Source: Modestobacter altitudinis (lineage in GTDB: Bacteria > Actinomycetota > Actinomycetes > Mycobacteriales > Geodermatophilaceae). From it: a stretch of 64,000 nt of DNA. The notes beneath the pieces are model-generated. The model made no database searches, had not been told where the DNA came from, and worked only from the letters and a program-made list of their open reading frames with translations. Both the position numbers and the translations under genes were made by a program. Positions 1 to 7,173 of the stretch are shown here, in pieces. The stretch spans positions 1 to 64,000 of the forward strand of contig NZ_SJEW01000016.1 of assembly GCF_005930475.1 (NCBI RefSeq), given 5' to 3'. Position 1 is the first letter of the stretch; each line of letters begins with the position of its first letter.

Positions 1-286
1 CACCCCGACCGCCCCGGCCACGACCTCGGCGCCGGCCGCCACCACACCGGCCACGACGACCACCCGCCCGAGCCGCACCAGCGCCACCCCGACCGCCCCG
101 GCGGAGGACGAGGAGACCTCCGCGCCGGCGACGACCACCCGGGCGCCGAGCTCGACCAGCGCGCCGTCCTCCTCCCGCGCTCCGGTGAACAGCGGCGCCC
201 CGGCGAGCAGCCGCGCCCCCTCGTCCAGCGCGGAACCGTCGGCGACCAGGCAGCCGTCGGGCACCTCGAGCGCGCCGACCAGCTGA
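1..286 (+). CDS. C-terminal tail of a Thr/Pro/Ala/Ser-rich protein (5' truncated)
   Basis: An open frame enters from the left edge (first full codon at 2) and stops with TGA at 284-286, seven bases before the convergent stop of the alcohol dehydrogenase. It encodes about 94 residues made almost only of Thr, Pro, Ala and Ser, with one acidic patch (EDEE) near residue 38. This composition is typical of disordered extracellular linkers or wall-spanning tails in actinobacteria. A 17-base stretch recurs at 2-18 and 89-105, so the tail seems built by internal duplication. The opposite strand is also open here but has no usable start and reads as low-complexity Val/Ala, so I prefer the + strand. The catalytic or binding part of the protein lies outside the window and its function cannot be told. 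Confidence 0.5.
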   Translation, partial: TPTAPATTSAPAATTPATTTTRPSRTSATPTAPAEDEETSAPATTTRAPSSTSAPSSSRAPVNSGAPASSRAPSSSAEPSATRQPSGTSSAPTS

Positions 287-293
287 GCTCGGC

Positions 294-1325
294 TCAGAAC
301 GAGGTGACGACGGCGATCCCCGGCTCCCGGCCGACCGCGGCCAGCGCTGCACCGGCGTCGTCCAGCCCCAGCCGGCGGGTCACCAGCAGCTCGGGGTGCA
401 GCCGCCCGGCCTCGATCAGCGAGAGCATCGCCGGGTAGTCGGCGGCGGCCATGCCGTGGCTGCCCAGCACCGCCAGCTCGCCGGCGATGACGACCTCCAT
501 CGGCACCTCCGGGCGGCCCACCGCGGGTGGCAGCAGCCCCACCTGCACGTGCCGGCCGCGCCGGCGCAGGCTGCGGATGGAGTTGACGCAGGTCACGGCC
601 GCGCCGAGGGCGTCCAGGGAGACGTGCGCGCCCCCGCCGGTGAGCTCGGCGACCGCGGCCGGGACGTCGTCCGCCGTTCCGTCGACGAGGTGCTCCGCGC
701 CGCACGCGGCGGCCAGCTCCAGCGCTCCCGGTGACACGTCGACGGCCACCACCCGGGCGCCGGCCGCGACCGCGACCTGGACGGCGGACAACCCCACCCC
801 GCCGCAGCCGTGCACGGCGACCCACTCCCCCGGGGCCACCCGCCCGACGCCGGTGACCGCGCGGAACGCGGTCGCGAACCGGCAGCCCAGGCCGGCGGCG
901 GTGGCGAACGGCATCCCGTCGGGCAGCGCGACCAGGTTCACGTCGGCGGCGTCCACTGCGACGTGCTCCGCGAGCGACCCCCAGTGGGTGAAGCCCGGCT
1001 GGGTCTGGTGGAGGCACACCTGGCCGGCACCCTCCCGGCACGGCGGGCAGTGACCGCACGCGCAGACGAACGGCACGGTCACCCGGTCGCCGACCGACCA
1101 GTTCCGCACCCGGTCCCCGACCGCGGCGACGGTGCCGGCCAGCTCGTGCCCGGGGACGTGCGGCAGGACGACGTCGGGGTCGTGGCCGGACCAGCCGTGC
1201 CAGTCGCTGCGGCAGATGCCGCTGGCGCCCACCTGGACGACCACGCCGTCCGGGGCGGGGCCCGGCTCCGGTACCGAGCGGACCGTCAGGGGACCGCCGA
1301 ACTCCTCGAACACCAGCGCGCGCAC
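294..1325 (-). CDS. Zinc-dependent alcohol dehydrogenase, MDR family
   Basis: A 343-residue medium-chain dehydrogenase that should oxidise an alcohol (or reduce an aldehyde) with NAD(P). The catalytic zinc ligands are visible as Cys38 and the GHE motif at 59-61. The four structural-zinc cysteines are at 90, 93, 96 and 104 (CGHCPPC...C). A Rossmann GCGGVG motif follows at about residue 171 and an acidic residue (VAVDVS) near 196 suggests NAD rather than NADP. Length and domain order are normal for the family. The substrate cannot be read from the sequence. It is transcribed away from the aldolase-like gene at 1376, with a short inverted repeat in the shared promoter. Confidence 0.9.
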   Translation of the reverse strand: MRALVFEEFGGPLTVRSVPEPGPAPDGVVVQVGASGICRSDWHGWSGHDPDVVLPHVPGHELAGTVAAVGDRVRNWSVGDRVTVPFVCACGHCPPCREGAGQVCLHQTQPGFTHWGSLAEHVAVDAADVNLVALPDGMPFATAAGLGCRFATAFRAVTGVGRVAPGEWVAVHGCGGVGLSAVQVAVAAGARVVAVDVSPGALELAAACGAEHLVDGTADDVPAAVAELTGGGAHVSLDALGAAVTCVNSIRSLRRRGRHVQVGLLPPAVGRPEVPMEVVIAGELAVLGSHGMAAADYPAMLSLIEAGRLHPELLVTRRLGLDDAGAALAAVGREPGIAVVTSF

Positions 1326-1331
1326 GCCGAG

Positions 1332-1369
1332 AGCCTGCCTGGTGCCGCTCCGGGGGCGGCAGGCAGGCT
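1332..1369. promoter_or_regulatory. Inverted repeat in the divergent ADH/aldolase promoter
   Basis: AGCCTGCCTG at 1332-1341 is repeated in inverse at 1360-1369 (CAGGCAGGCT), a perfect 10-bp pair 18 bases apart, with a smaller CCGC/GCGG pair inside. It fills most of the 50-bp gap between the two divergent genes. It may be an operator for both or a hairpin; no regulator is adjacent. Confidence 0.35.
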
Positions 1370-1375
1370 GGGCCC

Positions 1376-2434
1376 GTGGACGACCTCGCTGCGTTGCGCC
1401 AGTCCTGCGACCGGGCCCTGGCCGGGCACGGCCCGCAGACCGCCGCCGACCTGCTCGCGACCGTCCCGCCGGACACCGCGGTGGACCGCTACGGCGACGG
1501 CGGGGTGGTCACCGAGCTCGAGGAGGAGGTCGCCGACGTCCTCGGGCAGCCGGCGGCGGTCTACCTGCCCAGCGGGATCATGGCCCAGCAGGCAGCGCTG
1601 CGGGTGCACGCCGAGCACCGGGGACGGCGCGCGGTGGTCTACCACCCGCAGTGCCACCTCGAGGTGCACGAGGGGCGGGCGCTGGAGCGGTTGCAGGGCC
1701 TGGTCGGTCGCCCGGCCGGCGACCGCGACCGGCTGCTGCTCCGGACCGACCTCGACGCCGTCGCCGAGCACCCGGCGGCGCTGCTGGTCGAGCTGCCGCA
1801 GCGGGACCTGGGCGGGCAGCTGCCGCCGTGGGACGACCTGGTCGCCCAGGCGACCTGGGCCCGTGAGCGCGGCGCCGCCGCCCACCTGGACGGCGCACGG
1901 CTGTGGGAGGCCGCCGCCGGCTACGGGCGTCCGCCGGCCGAGATCGCCGCGCTGTTCGACACCACCTACGTCAGCTTCTACAAGGGCATCGGCGCGCTGG
2001 CCGGCAGCGCACTGGCCGGGTCGGCCGAGGTCGTCGCCGAGGCGCGCGAGTGGCGGCGCCGGCTGGGCGGCACGCTGTTCGGGCTGTGGCCAGGTGCGGC
2101 GTCCGCGCTGACCTGCCTGCGCCGCCGGCTGCCGCTGTTCCCCGGCTACCTGGAGCAGGCCCGCGCGGTTGCCGCCGCCGTGGCGGACCTCCCCGGCGTC
2201 ACCGTCGTCCCGGACCCGCCGCAGACCCCGATGCTGCACCTGCTGCTCCGCACCGACGCCGCCCGGTTCACCGCGGCGGCCCGCACGCTGGCCGCGGGCG
2301 GGCTGTGGACCTGGGAGCGCGCCGCCCCGACGGCCGACCCGGGTGTGCAGCGGGTCGAGCTCCCGGTCGGCGACGCGACGACCGCGCTGACGATCGGGGA
2401 GATCCGCGAGGCGATCGCCGCACTGGCCGGCTGA
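1376..2434 (+). CDS. Threonine aldolase / beta-eliminating lyase family PLP enzyme
   Basis: A 352-residue fold-type I PLP enzyme that resembles low-specificity L-threonine aldolase (threonine to glycine plus acetaldehyde). The cofactor aspartate lies in HLDGARLW (Asp172) and the Schiff-base lysine in SFYKG (Lys203), where the family usually has S-x-S-K. The N-terminal PSGIMAQQAAL stretch (about 65-75) is the family's cofactor-phosphate region. Start is GTG at 1376; a weak -10-like CAGGCT lies a few bases upstream, so the mRNA may be leaderless. The aldolase would yield acetaldehyde, which the divergent alcohol dehydrogenase could reduce; that link is inference. A different beta-eliminating lyase activity is possible. 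Confidence 0.8.
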   Translation: MDDLAALRQSCDRALAGHGPQTAADLLATVPPDTAVDRYGDGGVVTELEEEVADVLGQPAAVYLPSGIMAQQAALRVHAEHRGRRAVVYHPQCHLEVHEGRALERLQGLVGRPAGDRDRLLLRTDLDAVAEHPAALLVELPQRDLGGQLPPWDDLVAQATWARERGAAAHLDGARLWEAAAGYGRPPAEIAALFDTTYVSFYKGIGALAGSALAGSAEVVAEAREWRRRLGGTLFGLWPGAASALTCLRRRLPLFPGYLEQARAVAAAVADLPGVTVVPDPPQTPMLHLLLRTDAARFTAAARTLAAGGLWTWERAAPTADPGVQRVELPVGDATTALTIGEIREAIAALAG

Positions 2435-2485
2435 CCCCTCGGCCCGACCCGGCAGCCCGACCGGCATTGCGGTACACAATCGACC

Positions 2486-2578
2486 GTGGACCTGCTCGCC
2501 GGCACAGGCGTCGAGGAGCGGTTCCCTGCCGGCCGTTGCCCGGCCTGCTCAGACGTCAGCCGCGCTCCACGTGCCTGA
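2486..2578 (+). CDS. Possible 30-residue leader ORF overlapping the next start
   Basis: GTG at 2486 follows the -10-like TACACAAT at 2473-2480 by only five bases, as in leaderless actinobacterial mRNAs. The frame runs 30 codons, contains a CPAC motif, and stops at 2576-2578, overlapping the GTG (2571) of the HATPase gene. It could couple translation of the downstream gene. It may equally be chance, or the N-terminus of the next gene shifted by a frameshift. Confidence 0.25.
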   Translation: MDLLAGTGVEERFPAGRCPACSDVSRAPRA

Positions 2579-3398
2579 TCTCGTCACCGAGGGCCGCTGC
2601 GGGGAGTCCACGCTGCACCGGTGCCTGCGGCCACGGACCAGCGACCACTGGACCCGGATCGACCTCAGGGCACTCACCTTCGCCGAACCCGTCGGGTTGA
2701 CCGCGCTGGCGACCTTCGCCGAGGAGCAGCTCCGAGCCGGTCACCGGGTGCTGGTCCAGCGCCCCGAGGACGCCAGCGTGGCCCGGTACCTGGCCCGGAT
2801 GCGGCTGGACGAGACGCTCACGGCCCTCGGTGCCGAGGTGGACCTCCCCCACGTACGGGCTCGGCCCCTGGGCAACGTGCTGCTGGAGCTGACCAGGTTC
2901 GACGGCCACCGGGGCGCGGGCGCGTTGGCGCAGATGGTCCACGCACTGATCGCCCCGTACGACGCCGAGGCGGCGAACGCCCTGCACAACGGCCTGTGCG
3001 AGGCGGGCATCAACGTCGTCGACCACGCACGGCGGGACGGCGGCTTCCTGGCGGCCCAGATCACCCACAACGGCCGGCGGTTGAGCTTCGCGGTGTCCGA
3101 CTCGGGCATCGGACTCCTGCGATCACTGAGCCGCAAGGGGGCCCGGACCGACGCGGACGCGCTCCGGATGGCCATCCGGCCGGGCATCTCCGAGCACGAC
3201 GACCCCGGGCGGGGCGTCGGGCTCTCGGACATGGTCCGCGAGCTGTCCCGCCTAGGGGGACACCTGCACCTGACCTCGGGACGCTCCTCGCTCCTGGCCC
3301 CGGACACCTCGGAGGAGACGCATGTGTGGCCGCAGGGCATCACGGGCACGCACCTGCAAGGTGTCATACCACTACGACACGCCGTCCCCCTGGGGTGA
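2571..3398 (+). CDS. STAS-like plus HATPase_c protein (anti-sigma/switch type)
   Basis: A 275-residue protein with an N-terminal STAS-like segment (about 25-90: beta strand RIDLRAL, then a helix and VLVQRP) and a C-terminal GHKL ATPase domain. The N box is LHNGLCEAGINVVDHA (138-153), the G1 box DSGIG (177-181) and the G2 box GRGVGL (about 219). No transmembrane segment or phospho-His domain is present, so it is not a sensor kinase; it looks like a cytosolic RsbW/SpoIIAB-type kinase fused to its own STAS module. The start is GTG at 2571. A small DUF4325-like protein is encoded next, a common partner of such ATPases. Target is unknown. Confidence 0.7.
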   Translation: MPDLVTEGRCGESTLHRCLRPRTSDHWTRIDLRALTFAEPVGLTALATFAEEQLRAGHRVLVQRPEDASVARYLARMRLDETLTALGAEVDLPHVRARPLGNVLLELTRFDGHRGAGALAQMVHALIAPYDAEAANALHNGLCEAGINVVDHARRDGGFLAAQITHNGRRLSFAVSDSGIGLLRSLSRKGARTDADALRMAIRPGISEHDDPGRGVGLSDMVRELSRLGGHLHLTSGRSSLLAPDTSEETHVWPQGITGTHLQGVIPLRHAVPLG

Positions 3399-3470
3399 CG
3401 TACCGGCCCCTGGGTGGGCGAGGTGCTGACCGGCGTGATGGGATCAGCGGGCGTGGTCCGACGCGATCGC

Positions 3471-3504
3471 TGGTCCCGGGACGAGGGCGAGGTCCTCGGG
3501 ACCA
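3471..3504 (+). terminator. Hairpin between the HATPase gene and its small partner
   Basis: TGGTCCCGGGAC at 3471-3482 can pair with GTCCTCGGGACCA at 3492-3504 (one bulge). No T-run follows. It may end the HATPase transcript or reduce read-through into the small gene at 3532. Confidence 0.4.
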
Positions 3505-3531
3505 GGCCGACGTCCTCCGAGCGAGGACAGA

Positions 3532-3858
3532 GTGCGGGGGTTGAGGAGCCGGGTGTTCGTGCTGAGACTCCCTCGACTGGTGGGGACACGGGAGGCCGCG
3601 GTCGACCTCCTGGACGAGCAGGCCGTCCCCCGCGACCTCCGGCACGCTGACGTCATCGTGTTCTGCGACGACCTGGCCACCGGCTCGGCCTCCTTCGCCG
3701 ACGAACTGGTCCGGCAGGTGCTCGCCGAACGCCACGGGGGTCACCTCGTCCTCGTGGGCGCCCCCCAGCTGTTCTGGGCGCGGGTGTGCGAGTCGGCAGA
3801 GCGCCGAGGGGTCCCGCACCGGGTCACGCAGAAGTCGGCCGCCGAGGTGACCCGGTAG
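3532..3858 (+). CDS. Small STAS-like protein resembling DUF4325
   Basis: A 108-residue protein if translation begins at GTG 3532; TTG 3541 and GTG 3553 are alternatives and no strong Shine-Dalgarno decides. The core ADVIVFCDDLATGSASFADEL (about 39-59) matches my memory of the DUF4325 STAS-like family, whose hallmark is a conserved segment ending in FxDE before a helix. It is followed by a beta strand HLVLVGAP and a final amphipathic helix. DUF4325 proteins are often found beside HATPase_c proteins such as the one at 2571, so the pair probably works as a partner-switch module. No enzyme motif is seen. Confidence 0.6.
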   Translation: MRGLRSRVFVLRLPRLVGTREAAVDLLDEQAVPRDLRHADVIVFCDDLATGSASFADELVRQVLAERHGGHLVLVGAPQLFWARVCESAERRGVPHRVTQKSAAEVTR

Positions 3859-3862
3859 GGGG

Positions 3863-4315
3863 TCACCCGTAGGCCTGCCGCAGGCAGCGCTCGATCTCAT
3901 CGGCGAGGGCCTGGAAGGCCGCCGCCTCCTCCTCGACGTTCACGTCGGGGTCCTTCGCGGCGTAGGACCCGCCGACGTCCTGGTAGGCAGCAGCCAGCGG
4001 CCGCAGGGCCTCGCCGTGCAGCGACTGGGCGATGGCCTCGTCCAGGGCCATCACCTGGTCCTCCAGCGCGTCGTCCCGCACCCGGCGCTGCAGGCGACCG
4101 GTGCGCCGCTTCCGCTGGTACAGCCGTCGCAGCCGGAGCAGCGCCGACTGCGCGTCCTTGAGCGATCGAGCGGCGCTGTCGTCGCGACGGGTACGACGCT
4201 TCTCCCTGAGCTGCAGCCAGGTGCCGATGTTGGACGCGCTCAGCACGGCCGTCACGGCCCAGTGCAGCCAGTCCGCCCAGGTCATGAAGATGACGTTACG
4301 TGTCCCCACCGTCAC
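3863..4315 (-). CDS. Hypothetical membrane-anchored basic/coiled-coil protein
   Basis: Up to 150 residues. The first start (4315) gives a short leader; ATG at 4285 (MTWADWLHW) is equally good. One transmembrane helix lies near residues 14-30 (LHWAVTAVLSASNIGTWL), followed by a strongly basic stretch (REKRRTRRDD, LRRLYQRKRRTGRLQRR) and an acidic C-terminal helix. This resembles small actinobacterial membrane proteins with a cytosolic coiled coil. I do not recognise a family. Its stop is four bases from that of the convergent DUF4325-like gene. Confidence 0.6.
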   Translation of the reverse strand: MTVGTRNVIFMTWADWLHWAVTAVLSASNIGTWLQLREKRRTRRDDSAARSLKDAQSALLRLRRLYQRKRRTGRLQRRVRDDALEDQVMALDEAIAQSLHGEALRPLAAAYQDVGGSYAAKDPDVNVEEEAAAFQALADEIERCLRQAYG

Positions 4316-4341
4316 AAAATCGCTCCGCCGACGAGCGAGCG

Positions 4342-4422
4342 GTGGTCCACCTGTCGCTGGACGACCTGCTCACCGCGCTGCTGCCGGGGGCCCGGCCCGC
4401 GTCCGACCGGGCGACGTCCTAG
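4342..4422 (+). other. Possible 26-codon ORF or gene remnant before the metY leader
   Basis: In the gap 4316-4420 a frame beginning GTG at 4342 reads VVHLSLDDLLTALLPGARP and stops with TAG at 4420-4422, inside the likely -10 hexamer of the metY promoter. It looks more like protein than chance but has no Shine-Dalgarno. It may be a decayed C-terminus. Confidence 0.25.
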
Positions 4423-4425
4423 GAT
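4420..4425 (+). promoter_or_regulatory. -10 element of the metYX leader transcript
   Basis: TAGGAT lies six bases before the first paired base of the SAM-IV riboswitch, the right distance for a SigA-type -10. No clear TTGACA-like -35 is seen. Confidence 0.5.
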
Positions 4426-4427
4426 GG

Positions 4428-4560
4428 GCGTGGCTCACGAGAGGCAGCGACAAGCACCTGGCTGGCTGCCCGGCAACCTCAACTCCGTCTGAGGTGCTCC
4501 AGGGGAAGAGCTGGCCGGACAGCACCCGCCGCCCGGCAAGGACGGAGCCCTCCGCGCTGT
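4428..4560 (+). ncRNA. SAM-IV riboswitch
   Basis: The leader carries the SAM-IV landmarks in order: GGCTCACGAGAGGCAGCGAC (about 4432-4451), the CTGGCTGGCTGCCCGGCAACC core (4458-4478), the GGTGCTCCAGGGGAAGAG segment (4493-4510) and a downstream CCGCCCGGCAAG (4528-4539) that can form the pseudoknot element. SAM-IV aptamers are known upstream of sulfur-metabolism genes in Actinomycetales. Here it precedes metY, so high S-adenosylmethionine should shut down homocysteine synthesis. The expression platform may mask the AGGAGGTG Shine-Dalgarno at about 4578-4585. Confidence 0.87.
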
Positions 4561-4593
4561 GGGTGCTCCGGCGACCCAGGAGGTGCTCAGCGC

Positions 4594-5886
4594 ATGACCG
4601 AACCCAGCGGCTGGAGCTTCGAGACCCGGCAGATCCACGCCGGAGCCGCTCCCGACCCGACCACCGGCGCCCGGGCGCTGCCGATCTACGCCACCACCAG
4701 CTACCAGTTCCGGGACAGCCAGCACGCCGCGGACCTGTTCGCGCTGGCCGAGATGGGCAACATCTACACCCGGATCATGAACCCGACGCAGGACGCGCTC
4801 GAGCAGCGGGTGGCCTCGCTCGAGGGTGGCGTCGCGGCGCTCGCGGTGGCCAGCGGCCAGGCCGCCGAGACCCTGGCGATCCTGAACATCGCCGAGGCCG
4901 GCAGCCACGTCGTCGCCTCGGCCTCGCTGTACGGCGGCACCTACAACCTGCTGCACCACTCGCTGCCCAAGCTGGGCGTCCAGGTCTCCTTCGTCGAGGA
5001 CCCCGACGACCCGGAGAACTGGCAGTCCCTGGTGCAGGAGAACACCAAGGCCTTCTACGCCGAGACCATCGGCAACCCCAAGGGCGACGTCCTGGACATC
5101 TCGGCGGTGTCGGAGGTCGCGCACCGCAACGGCGTCCCGCTGATCGTGGACAACACGATCGCCACGCCGTTCCTGATCCGGCCGATCGAGCACGGCGCCG
5201 ACATCGTCGTCCACTCCGCCACCAAGTACCTCGGGGGGCACGGCACCGCGATCGCCGGGCTCATCGTCGACTCCGGCAACTTCGCCTGGACCGGCGGGAA
5301 GTTCCCCGGCTTCACCACTCCCGACCCGACCTACCACGGCGTCGTCTACGCCGACCTCGGTGCGCCGGCGTACGCGCTCAAGGCCCGGGTGCAGCTGCTC
5401 CGCGACCTCGGCCCGGCGATCTCCCCGTTCAACGCCTGGCTCATCGTGCAGGGCATCGAGACGCTGTCGCTGCGCATGGAGCGGCACGTGGCCAACACCC
5501 AGCGGGTCGCCGAGTGGCTGGAGTCCCGCGACGAGGTCGAGTCGGTGCACTACGCCGGCCTGGCGTCCTCGCCCTGGCACGCCGCGCAGCTGAAGTACGC
5601 CCCGAAGGGCGCCGGTGCGGTGCTGGCCTTCGAGATCCGCGGCGGCATCGAGGCCGGCAAGCGCTTCGTCGAGGGGCTGGAGCTGCACAGCCACGTGGCC
5701 AACATCGGTGACGTGCGCAGCCTGGTCATCCACCCGGCGTCCACCACGCACTCGCAGCTGACCGCCGACGAGCAGCGGACCACCGGCGTCACCCCCGGCC
5801 TGGTCCGGCTGGCGGTGGGCCTGGAGGGGATCGAGGACATCCTGGCCGACCTTGAGTCCGGGTTCCGGGCCGCCAAGGGGTCCTGA
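4594..5886 (+). CDS. metY: O-acetylhomoserine sulfhydrylase (MetY)
   Basis: A 430-residue Cys/Met-metabolism PLP enzyme that converts O-acetyl-L-homoserine and sulfide to homocysteine and acetate. Landmarks are YTRIMNPT (58-65), the cofactor-stacking SLYGGTYN (111-118), DNTIATP (186-192) and the Schiff-base lysine in HSATKYLGGHG (Lys211). The C-terminal SLVIHPASTTHSQL and GLVRLAVGLE motifs are those of MetY rather than MetB. Length is normal. The ATG at 4594 has a strong Shine-Dalgarno, AGGAGGTG. It is first in a two-gene operon with metX, two bases apart, under the SAM-IV riboswitch. Confidence 0.95.
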   Translation: MTEPSGWSFETRQIHAGAAPDPTTGARALPIYATTSYQFRDSQHAADLFALAEMGNIYTRIMNPTQDALEQRVASLEGGVAALAVASGQAAETLAILNIAEAGSHVVASASLYGGTYNLLHHSLPKLGVQVSFVEDPDDPENWQSLVQENTKAFYAETIGNPKGDVLDISAVSEVAHRNGVPLIVDNTIATPFLIRPIEHGADIVVHSATKYLGGHGTAIAGLIVDSGNFAWTGGKFPGFTTPDPTYHGVVYADLGAPAYALKARVQLLRDLGPAISPFNAWLIVQGIETLSLRMERHVANTQRVAEWLESRDEVESVHYAGLASSPWHAAQLKYAPKGAGAVLAFEIRGGIEAGKRFVEGLELHSHVANIGDVRSLVIHPASTTHSQLTADEQRTTGVTPGLVRLAVGLEGIEDILADLESGFRAAKGS

Positions 5887-5888
5887 CG

Positions 5889-7010
5889 TTGTCCGGGTCC
5901 CGGGGGGCGGCACCGTCCGTCTCCGGGGCCCGGACCGGCGGCTGGGTCGAGGGCGACCCGGTCGGGATGCGGCAGTTCCTCGACCTCGCCGGTCCGGTCG
6001 AGCTCGAACGCGGCGACGTGCTGCCGGCGGTGCGGGTCGCCTACGAGACGTGGGGGACGCTCGCGCCCGACGCGGGCAACGCGGTGCTGGTGGAGCACGC
6101 GCTCACCGGCGACAGCCACGTCGTCGGCCCGGCCGGGCCGGGGCACGCGACGGCCGGCTGGTGGCCGTCGCTGATCGGTGCGGCCGCCCCGCTGGACACC
6201 GACCGGCTGTTCGTCGTCTGCGCCAACGTCCTCGGCGGCTGCCAGGGGACGACCGGGCCCTCCTCGAACGCACCGGACGGCGCCCCGTGGGGCTCTCGGT
6301 TCCCCGAGGTCACCATCGCCGACCAGGTGGCGGTCGAGGCGGCGCTGGCCGACGCCCTGGGCATCGGCACCTGGCAGGCGGTGCTCGGCGGCTCGATGGG
6401 CGGGATGCGGGCGCTGGAGTGGGCGGTCTCCCGACCCGAGCGGGTCGCCGGGTTGTTCTTCCTGGCCTCGGGGGCGGTGGCCAGCGCCGACCAGATCGGC
6501 ACCCAGACCACCCAGCAGACCGCCGTGCGCAGCGACCCGGCGTGGTCCGGCGGCGACTACGCCCCCGGACCGGGACCGGTGACCGGGCTCGGGGTCGCCC
6601 GCCGGATCGCGCACCTCACCTACCGCAGCGGCCTCGAGCTCGACGCCCGGTTCGGCACGACGGTGCAGGACGACGGCCGGTTCGCCGTCGCCTCCTACCT
6701 CGACCACCACGCCGCCAAGCTGGCCGCACGGTTCGACGCCGGCAGCTACGTCGTGCTCACCGAGGCGATGAACAGCTGGGACGTCGGCCGCGGCCGAGGG
6801 GGCGTGGAGGCGGCGCTGTCCCGGGTCACCGCGCGGGCCGTCGTCGCCGGCATCGACTCCGACCGGCTCTACCCACCGGCGCAGCAGCAGCGGGTGGCGG
6901 CGGGCCTCGGCGTCCCGCTGCGGCTCATCACCTCGCCCTACGGCCACGACGGCTTCCTGGTGGAGACCGCCGAGGTCGGCGCGCTGGTCCGGGAGCTGCT
7001 GACGGGCTGA
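5889..7010 (+). CDS. metX: Homoserine O-acetyltransferase (MetX)
   Basis: A 373-residue alpha/beta-hydrolase-fold acyltransferase giving O-acetylhomoserine, the substrate of the preceding enzyme. The nucleophile is Ser169 in GGSMGGMRALEW; the Asp is in GIDSDRLYPP (about 315) and the His in YGHDGFLVE (about 350), completing the triad. The substrate loop NVLGGCQGTTGP (113-124) is present. The frame can start at TTG 5889, two bases after the metY stop, or at ATG 5967 (residue 27); the first 26 residues are Gly/Ser-rich and look dispensable. Acetyl rather than succinyl donor is inferred from the MetX-type motifs and metY linkage. Confidence 0.95.
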   Translation: MSGSRGAAPSVSGARTGGWVEGDPVGMRQFLDLAGPVELERGDVLPAVRVAYETWGTLAPDAGNAVLVEHALTGDSHVVGPAGPGHATAGWWPSLIGAAAPLDTDRLFVVCANVLGGCQGTTGPSSNAPDGAPWGSRFPEVTIADQVAVEAALADALGIGTWQAVLGGSMGGMRALEWAVSRPERVAGLFFLASGAVASADQIGTQTTQQTAVRSDPAWSGGDYAPGPGPVTGLGVARRIAHLTYRSGLELDARFGTTVQDDGRFAVASYLDHHAAKLAARFDAGSYVVLTEAMNSWDVGRGRGGVEAALSRVTARAVVAGIDSDRLYPPAQQQRVAAGLGVPLRLITSPYGHDGFLVETAEVGALVRELLTG

Positions 7011-7033
7011 GCGGGTCCGCGCCGGGGGCCTCG

Positions 7034-7053
7034 CGTGGCAGGCCGGTGCCACG
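7034..7053 (+). promoter_or_regulatory. Palindrome before the desaturase promoter
   Basis: CGTGGCA at 7034-7040 and TGCCACG at 7047-7053 form a perfect 7-bp inverted repeat around six bases. A -10-like CATACC follows at 7057-7062. It could be an operator for the desaturase or a weak terminator of metYX. It shares the GTGGCA half-site with the putative MftR sites but has different spacing. Confidence 0.4.
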
Positions 7054-7173
7054 TCGCATACCGTCGGCCGCACGCGGTGCTCGATCCCGATGCAGCGCGG
7101 TCCCCGTCGTCGCCGGCCCGCCGGCCCCACCCGGCGTGCCCCGGAGCAGCCCGGAGCCGGCCAGAGAGAGCAG

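Noticed and set aside
1-293. Coding on the - strand downstream of the alcohol dehydrogenase
   Set aside because: The frame is open but has no good start near its beginning and reads as Val/Ala low complexity; the + strand reads as a typical Thr/Pro tail.
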